A stretch of DNA of 64,000 nucleotides from contig JALGPY010000005.1 in the NCBI GenBank assembly GCA_023055425.1, positions 78,967,495 through 79,031,494 of the forward strand. Direction: 5' to 3'. This DNA comes from Linanthus parryae (taxonomy: Eukaryota > Streptophyta > Magnoliopsida > Ericales > Polemoniaceae). Shown piece after piece: positions 58,378-64,000 of this stretch. Numbering within the stretch: position 1 is the first letter of the stretch; every line of letters starts with the position of its first letter. A program made the position numbers and the translations under genes. Under the pieces are notes generated by a model. The model was given only the letters and a program-made list of their open reading frames with translations, searched no databases and had not been told where the DNA came from.

Positions 58378-59906
58378 TTAATTGGAAATATTCCCAATCT
58401 GCGTCTCATGACTCTTCATCATGGCTTCCATAGAGACAATTTTGCTCTCCATTCTATCTTGATTAGCCAGCAGTTTTCTCAATAAGGCGTTTGTCTCTTG
58501 TTCTTCTGGTTGTTGAGCATGTTGCTGTGGAGCTTGTCTCTGCAATTGGTATGGGACATTAGGCTTCTGGACGGGTGCATACAATCCACTATTTAGATTG
58601 GCATAACTGAAGTTGGGATGATTGCGGTTATTGGGATGATATGCATTAGGCCACTGCTGATGTCTCTTAAAATTCACATCCTCAACACTACCATCATACC
58701 CATGACTCTCATCTGCTAGTAACTCACCCATGGGTTTTACCCGTGATGGAGGTTGCATGCCGTTAAATGCTAAGGTCAAGGATTCAGGCTTGTGCTCCAT
58801 AGAATCAATTTTTTTGACCAAAGTTGCATCCCAGGTATCAAATACCTACGAGTCTCAGACCTTGTAGTCTCTCTCTTGGCAACGTTGTTCAGCAAATCTT
58901 GAGCTCGCTGTGCTCCAAGCCCCATAAAGTTACCTCCATCTAGCATACCCAACTGGTCAGCCGTCTCCTTGTCTATTGCACTATAGAAATAATGGAGGAG
59001 CTTGTGCCATGGCTCCCCATGATTCGGGCATCTACAAAGAATTTGGCTGAACTTTCTCCATGTGTATCCCAATGAACTGTCTTCTTCCTGGTTGAACTTT
59101 GTAATCTCAGCTATGCTGAGCAACCTTGGACGGTGGCAAATACCTCCTCAGAAACTCATGGCAGCAATTTGCCCATGTCACAATACTCCCAGCTAGAAGC
59201 TCCATAAGCCATTGCTTGGCTTTTCTAGATAAAGAGAAAGGAAACAGTAATAGCTTAAGTGTTTCATATGGAACCCTCTGGTCGTGCAAAGTAGAAGTAA
59301 TCTGCTTAAAAATAAGAAGATGTTGGTTGGGATCATCTCCCGGAGCTCCAGTGAATGAGCACTCATCATAACCATTTTAATCATGTTCTGGCGCAGCTCA
59401 AAATGTTGGGAATTGATTTGTGGTATAACAATGGTGGGTTGATAGCAGGATGGAGTAGTTCTAAAATAATCCACCATTGGACGCTCATCAACTTCAGCAT
59501 TGTTGACTTGTGTCGCGGCATTCTGCCTGTCATTTCCCCCATTGTTGCCTCCATTGTTCCCACCGTTTTTACCTCCATTCGCTCCTCTATTGTTTCCCAC
59601 TTGTTCCCCCACACCAGGAAGTGGTTGTGTATTTTGGGGGGCCAAGAGATCCATCATATCCTGCATCTCGTCCATCTGAGCGATGAGCTGCTCAGTCTCT
59701 CGTGCCGGATTAGCTGCATCCTCTACATCTGCAAGTCTAGCTGCCTCCACATCTTGCATACCCTTGCGGATCCTCTCAAACTCAGCTCTAGTTTGGTCGT
59801 CCATAGTAACTGAGATTGTCTTCCTCTTGTCTCTATGTTGTGCGCGTAGCAAGGTTTCCAGGTCTTCAAGTGTTGGGTGAAAAGGCTCGTCTCTAGAACG
59901 GGACAT
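58378..59906 (-). pseudogene. Athila-like gag (broken)
   Basis: It starts at MSRSRDEPFHPTLEDLE (ATG at 59906), 140 bases from the primer site. An Asn/Gly-rich repeat (GGNNGGNNGGN) precedes the capsid start PTIVIPQINSQHFELRQNM. A frameshift follows, and capsid continues with RVPYETLKLLLFPFSLSRKAKQW (59107-59289), the same motif order as the gag at 28885. The C-terminal part (58378-58821) is Gln/Pro-rich. Frameshifts near 59390 and 59110 and several stops make it dead. Confidence 0.83.
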
Positions 59907-60031
59907 GCGCCGTGAAATCCAACCTGAAAACACATATCACACACAGAAAGTAGGTGAGTAACAGATATTAACATAAAGTAAAATTCAAATCCCTAAGGCT
60001 AGGAATTATAACTAATTTAGCCAAAGTCCTC

Positions 60032-60046
60032 GGTAACGGCGCCAAA
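60032..60046 (-). other. Primer-binding site, tRNA-Asp type
   Basis: The minus strand reads TGGCGCCGTTACCGA after a T run, close to the Athila-type site TGGCGCCGTTGCCGG, four bases inside the LTR edge at 60051. Confidence 0.82.
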
Positions 60047-60050
60047 AAAT

Positions 60051-61529
60051 TGACACGTTCCTACCCCAAGTGTACGGTTGTCGCGTGTAGTAATATCCGG
60101 AAATGCGGGTTATCGATCCTAATGGACTTCTTTATAAATTAATTACGATTGCCTAAGCTTATGTGGGCTCGCAAAGTGATGTGAGTTTTCTAATTCTACT
60201 AAAATAAAAGACAAATATCTCAATTAATCGGCTGATGCATCTCACGATTAACAGAGAATGATTGTTGGATTTACTAGTGAATAACAAATTTCATGATATC
60301 TTTCGGGATCACTAGGGCGTAGTTACCGTTAATAGTTTATGTTCACATAACACGGATATCTTCTAATTAGCCAAACAAGCAACACTACTTTGAAGATTCC
60401 TCAACCAAAGACTATGTTTAGGAGCACATATCTGATTACTCTAGCATACATACATCTAAACATGCATTAAGATATCATGTTCTACTCTTCGTTCTTAGTT
60501 AACTAAACTGATTTCTCTAGTTTAGATACAACTAGTGCAAGATTCACGTTTCGAGTAGTAAATATCGATTCCTCAAGCATTCTTTACCTAGAATCAAACC
60601 TATTATGACGTCATACAATAAGAATGATAAAAATAAGCATAAAATCAAACATGGATAAGTAATAAGAACATTCAATTAAGCTAAACGCGTGAAATATAAT
60701 CCATAAACCACCAAACCGATGTTTAACTTAGCTACAGTATAGATATCCTGAATAAAGTGCTTAGCTACTACAAGACATGATCAAAAAAATAAGTTCTATG
60801 ATAACGTAACAAAAACTAGAGAAGAGAAGGAGTAAAGAATTCAAACGATAGATTTTTTGATCTCCAAAACGCTCCCAAGCTTCCAAAGTTCGTTCCCAAT
60901 AGCTAGTTCTGACCCAAAAACACGTTCCTAACTCCAAATGGTATTTTAGGAAACACTTTAAATCATAACTATTCCAAAATAACACAAAACCCCAAATTTT
61001 CGAATCTGGTAAACAAATTGATTGTACGATTACCTTAAAAGTGATCGTACGACCGCATGCAAAAAAGGGGTGATCGTACGATCACTTGGTAAGATTTGAC
61101 GTTAGCCTTCTCTTCCTTTCCTTCTAAATTTTTTGCTAAGTCATTGTGATCGTACGACCACTTTGTGGTGATCGTACCATCACCTCCTGGGCAGCAACTT
61201 TCAATTCCATTTTCTTGCTCTTTTTCCTCTACGTCTTCAACTCCATAGCATTCCTTTGAGCCTCCTACTTTTCTGAAGTTCACTTTTCTCCAATGCAATA
61301 TCCCGAGCTCCTGATTCCTCAAAACCACAACACGAGAAACATACCAGAAGATCAAATGTGATAAAATATCATAAATCAATGCAAAAAGTGCCCGGACTCG
61401 ACAATGACGTTCAAAAACTCAAACATGTCATTTTCACGATATTTGGTCACAAATTCATACAAACGCATCGGAATACATTCAAATGATAAGCAATAACATA
61501 AGAATATAACTCCAATTATGGAGTTATCA
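60051..61529 (-). mobile_element. 5' LTR of Athila-like element 2
   Basis: 1479 bp, TGATAACTCC (61529) to GTGTCA (60051) on the minus strand. Four GTGATCGTACGATCAC-type palindromes lie at 61041-61055, 61070-61085, 61146-61161 and 61168-61183. The outer half matches the truncated 3' LTR 38390-39185 with scattered differences. Confidence 0.85.
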
Positions 61530-61604
61530 GTAATTTACACCATCGAAGACAGGTGCACGTGTAGGAATACCAGAGAGCTCCTTTTTGGGTTGCATCATGA
61601 TCTT

Positions 61605-62879
61605 TGAAGTCTGTAAATAGGTACTAAGACAGGATCAAATATACTATAGAAGGGGGGTTGAATAGAGTATGGAAAGTTTTACTAAATGGTGGTTTTAATA
61701 ATAAGCTGAGAAGATTTGAAGTTTCCCAAAGCTTTCAAACCAGTTTCAAAACTCTGAACTGAAATTGACAGTAGAAAAACATTTGAGAATTTTCATGGCT
61801 TTGAAAAGTCTTTCAAAGCTTTGAAAAGTTCCAGTGTTGAAACAGTTTGCAAGAAAGTAAAGTATTGAAAAATAAAGAGCAAGACAGAAGTATTTGTTAC
61901 GAAGTTCGGCCTCCGAAAGGCCTACTCTCCACCTGAGGGATCTGATCCCTCTAGGATTTCAAAAACTTCTTATTTGTCACTATTTAATCCCTATATCTCA
62001 GGCCTAAAATAATTGTGCCTTACTCTTATACCAGCTGGTGGTTATTCCTAACGTATCTAATTACAGCTTCAACTAGTTGATACAATAAGACTCTCTGTTG
62101 TTCCTCTTGAAAAACTCAACGAAAACATATTATAGAATATATAGAATTATAACGAATAAGCAGATTAAGAACAAGTAGAAACACACTATTAAGACTATGA
62201 AGCTGGAAAGCTTGAAAGTGTTCTTCTGAGTCTGGAATGGATTGAAAGATGAGTTGATATGCTTCATTGTTTCTCTCTCAATCTGAATGTATCTTTGTGG
62301 CTTTGTATCTCAGTGTTGTTTCTTTCTCTGCAGTCAGTCTCTTTTTGAATTTAAAGTGTTGCATCGAAGGTTACCAAATTGTTGTAACAAAATCCCTAAA
62401 AAATCTCAACAGATTCTGGACTCTACAACATCACTTTCCGAGTGGATATGAGCTTGATTTTCTCCACTTATTGTGATCACAATATGCATCTGCAACCGTG
62501 AGACAAATTTAGAACAATTCCCATAAATATAGCATATCACTAGTGTCCTGTCTGGGACTCTTGTATTTAGAACCTCGGGCTAAGAACTATGAGTACTTTC
62601 AAAGCTTTGAAAAGTTTTTCAATCTTTGAACCTGCAAGACCAAGTTAAAACAGAATCCTGCTAATATTAAGCATGTTCAGAACATGAAAACTGTTTGGTT
62701 ATCCTGCATTCAGAAAAGAAAATATCCTACAAAACAGAACTTAAGCAAATATCCGGCAAAACAGAACTTAAGAAAACACATATAATTTGTCTTTCATCAC
62801 ACACAAAAGTACAGTTCAAGACCTAGGAGACAAAATCCCGCTTAGTTCAACACTCTTTGAAACATGAGTTGAGTTAACA
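61605..62879 (-). mobile_element. 3' LTR of Sirevirus-type element 3
   Basis: About 1275 bp. On the minus strand it starts TGTTAACTC (62879) and ends near CAGACTTCA (61605). It has the ACTCTATTCAACCCCCC landmark of the other two LTRs and TTTCAAAGCTTTGAAA-type palindromes near 61800-61830 and 62600. The purine tract before it is at 62881-62892. Confidence 0.78.
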
Positions 62880-62880
62880 A

Positions 62881-62892
62881 TCTCCCCCTTGA
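62881..62892 (-). other. Polypurine tract, Sirevirus-type element 3
   Basis: The minus strand reads TCAAGGGGGAGATTG and then the LTR start, as in the other two related elements. Confidence 0.75.
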
Positions 62893-63193
62893 TGAAAGAC
62901 AAAATAATTTATCTCTTAGACAGTTCAAAGTCACTAGAAATATAGCAGATACAGTCATGTGATATCAAAATTAAACAGTAGGAAAAAATACCAAACAGTA
63001 GAACTCAATACCAAAAAAAAATTATAAACTCAAAATACAATATCCCAAGAAAAAACAAACACATCCATCCACCTTAGCCAACATACCACATCAGCCAGCC
63101 GCATCACATCACAGTCATTACAGTCTAACTTTCTCCTCATTTTTTACTTTCATCAAAAGAGGTAGAAAAAAAATGTTGGATCTTAGTTCAAAA

Positions 63194-63244
<51 letters not shown>

Positions 63245-64000
63245 GAAAGAAAATTGATTTTGAAAAAGAAAATCTCCAATGCTTTGAAAAGTTCAGAAAG
63301 AAAAGGAAATAGTTCAAGGGTTTGAAGTCTGATCACCATCATCTGTCTCAAACCCTTCAGTATCTTCTTTAGCATCATCTCCTTCAGCATCCTATGCCTT
63401 ATCTTGATCACCTTCCTAATCTAATGCTTTTCCTTATATTGAAGCCACTTCTTCTTTTTATTTCTCAATCTGTTCTTGTTCAGCATCCACCTCAGCACCT
63501 TCATCTTCTTCCTCAAACAGTTCTTCAGAAGAAATAATCTCTGGAATAACTTTCTTTTTCTGTGTGTGTGTTTTTTTTTCCTCAGAACATCCCCAATAAG
63601 GAGATCTGAGTTAATTATTCCTTCCTTCCCTGTTCCCTTAGCTCCAACTTCTTCTTCTTCTGTAGAATACTCATCAAAGAGTTCTATGGTAGAATCAAAC
63701 CCTTTTGAACCTGTGCAGTCTGTTCTTGCACATCCATTAAATTCAAAGTATTGAAAACTTTAGATATCTTGTCATTCAAAGAGGAAACCAGGTACTTCAT
63801 TTTCTTGAAATTTAATACATAGCTCAAATTGACCCACTTTCAGTTCATCTAGTTCATTCTCAATAACATTCAACTTCTCAAGCACTTGAGATTGATCTGA
63901 AGAGGTAGAAGGAAAAACTTAAGGTGTGGTTAAGGATTTTGGCTCAGATTACTTCTTGGATTTCAGCTCACTCTTAGAAAGGTCTGAAAAAAACTTTCAT
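62893..64000 (-). pseudogene. Third ORF end and 3' UTR of Sirevirus-type element 3
   Basis: Minus-strand frames encode an acidic C-terminus (GDQ/EDE-rich, about 63330-63560) and, near 63780-64000, a stretch matching the coiled-coil-like part of the ORF3 at 33600-33800 (SQVLEKLNVIENELDELK). The 3' UTR contains an A run of about 45 (63198-63242). The rest of the element lies beyond the right edge. Confidence 0.62.

Larger units (their letters stand above)
38390..61529 (-). mobile_element. Athila-like Ty3-gypsy element 2, split by a copia insertion
   Basis: Read on the minus strand: 5' LTR (61529-60051), tRNA-Asp-type primer site, gag, protease, RT, RNase H, integrase, a spacer, a third ORF, polypurine tracts and a truncated 3' LTR (39185-38390). 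Subtracting the 9.4-kb copia insertion 42258-51692 leaves about 13.7 kb, the usual size of Athila elements. The upper flank beyond the LTR is GTAAT; the lower flank is lost, so the target duplication cannot be checked. Confidence 0.82.

Noticed and set aside
63118..63411. Minus-strand frame with a poly-Phe stretch
   Set aside because: The Phe run is translation of a long A/T homopolymer; only the flanking acidic part belongs to ORF3, in another frame.

Overview
This window is nuclear DNA of a flowering plant, probably a eudicot. The evidence is one intron-containing AP2/ERF transcription factor gene set among plant-type LTR retrotransposons (Angela/BARE-, Tork- and Sirevirus-like Ty1-copia; Athila-like Ty3-gypsy), tRNA-derived SINE-like pieces, a LINE tail and a foldback MITE. 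Almost every other open frame is a broken piece of gag, pol or a third retrotransposon ORF. The species cannot be named from what is visible.

Layout. 1-15300: a head-to-tail array on the minus strand of three units of one Angela/BARE-like copia element (unit A about 15250-7580, unit B about 7575-1474, unit C 1462 to beyond the left edge). Consecutive units share single LTRs (5234-6586, 12852-14268), and each LTR has the same captured gypsy fragment next to it. 15300-18540: gene-free, with a LINE 3' end, SINE-like pieces and a tiny retroposed insert between 20-bp direct repeats. 18540-20400: an Angela-family solo LTR (18829-20243) inside an older Tork-like LTR. 20782-22888: a small internally deleted Tork-like copia with both LTRs and a TAATA target duplication. 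23397-26032 (minus): the only host gene seen, a two-exon ERF group X (ABR1/ERF110-like) gene with a MITE in its intron.

27136-29690: 5' LTR, tRNA-Asp-type primer site and partial gag of an Athila-like element. It is joined directly to a 5'-truncated Sirevirus-type copia (29691-35769, plus). 35770-38385: unclassified. 38390-61529: one Athila-like element on the minus strand: 5' LTR 60051-61529, gag, protease, RT-RNase H and integrase down to about 54549, a third ORF, a polypurine tract and a truncated 3' LTR (38390-39185). Its third ORF is split by a 9.4-kb Sirevirus-type copia (42258-51692, plus) flanked by the 5-bp duplication GAAAC. 61605-64000: 3' LTR and third ORF of another Sirevirus-type element (minus), running off the right edge.

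The most unusual structures are two kinds of short palindrome. One is a TTTCAAGGCCTTGAAA-type palindrome scattered through LTRs, UTRs and even coding sequence of the Sirevirus-type elements, and translated in different frames. The other is small clusters of palindromes with a TCGTACGA-like core in the LTRs of several unrelated families. Other points of interest are the tandem copia array, the mobilised but defective copia nested in Athila, and the MITE in the ERF intron. Coordinates of decayed element edges are approximate; LTR edges with TG/CA ends and primer sites are more exact.
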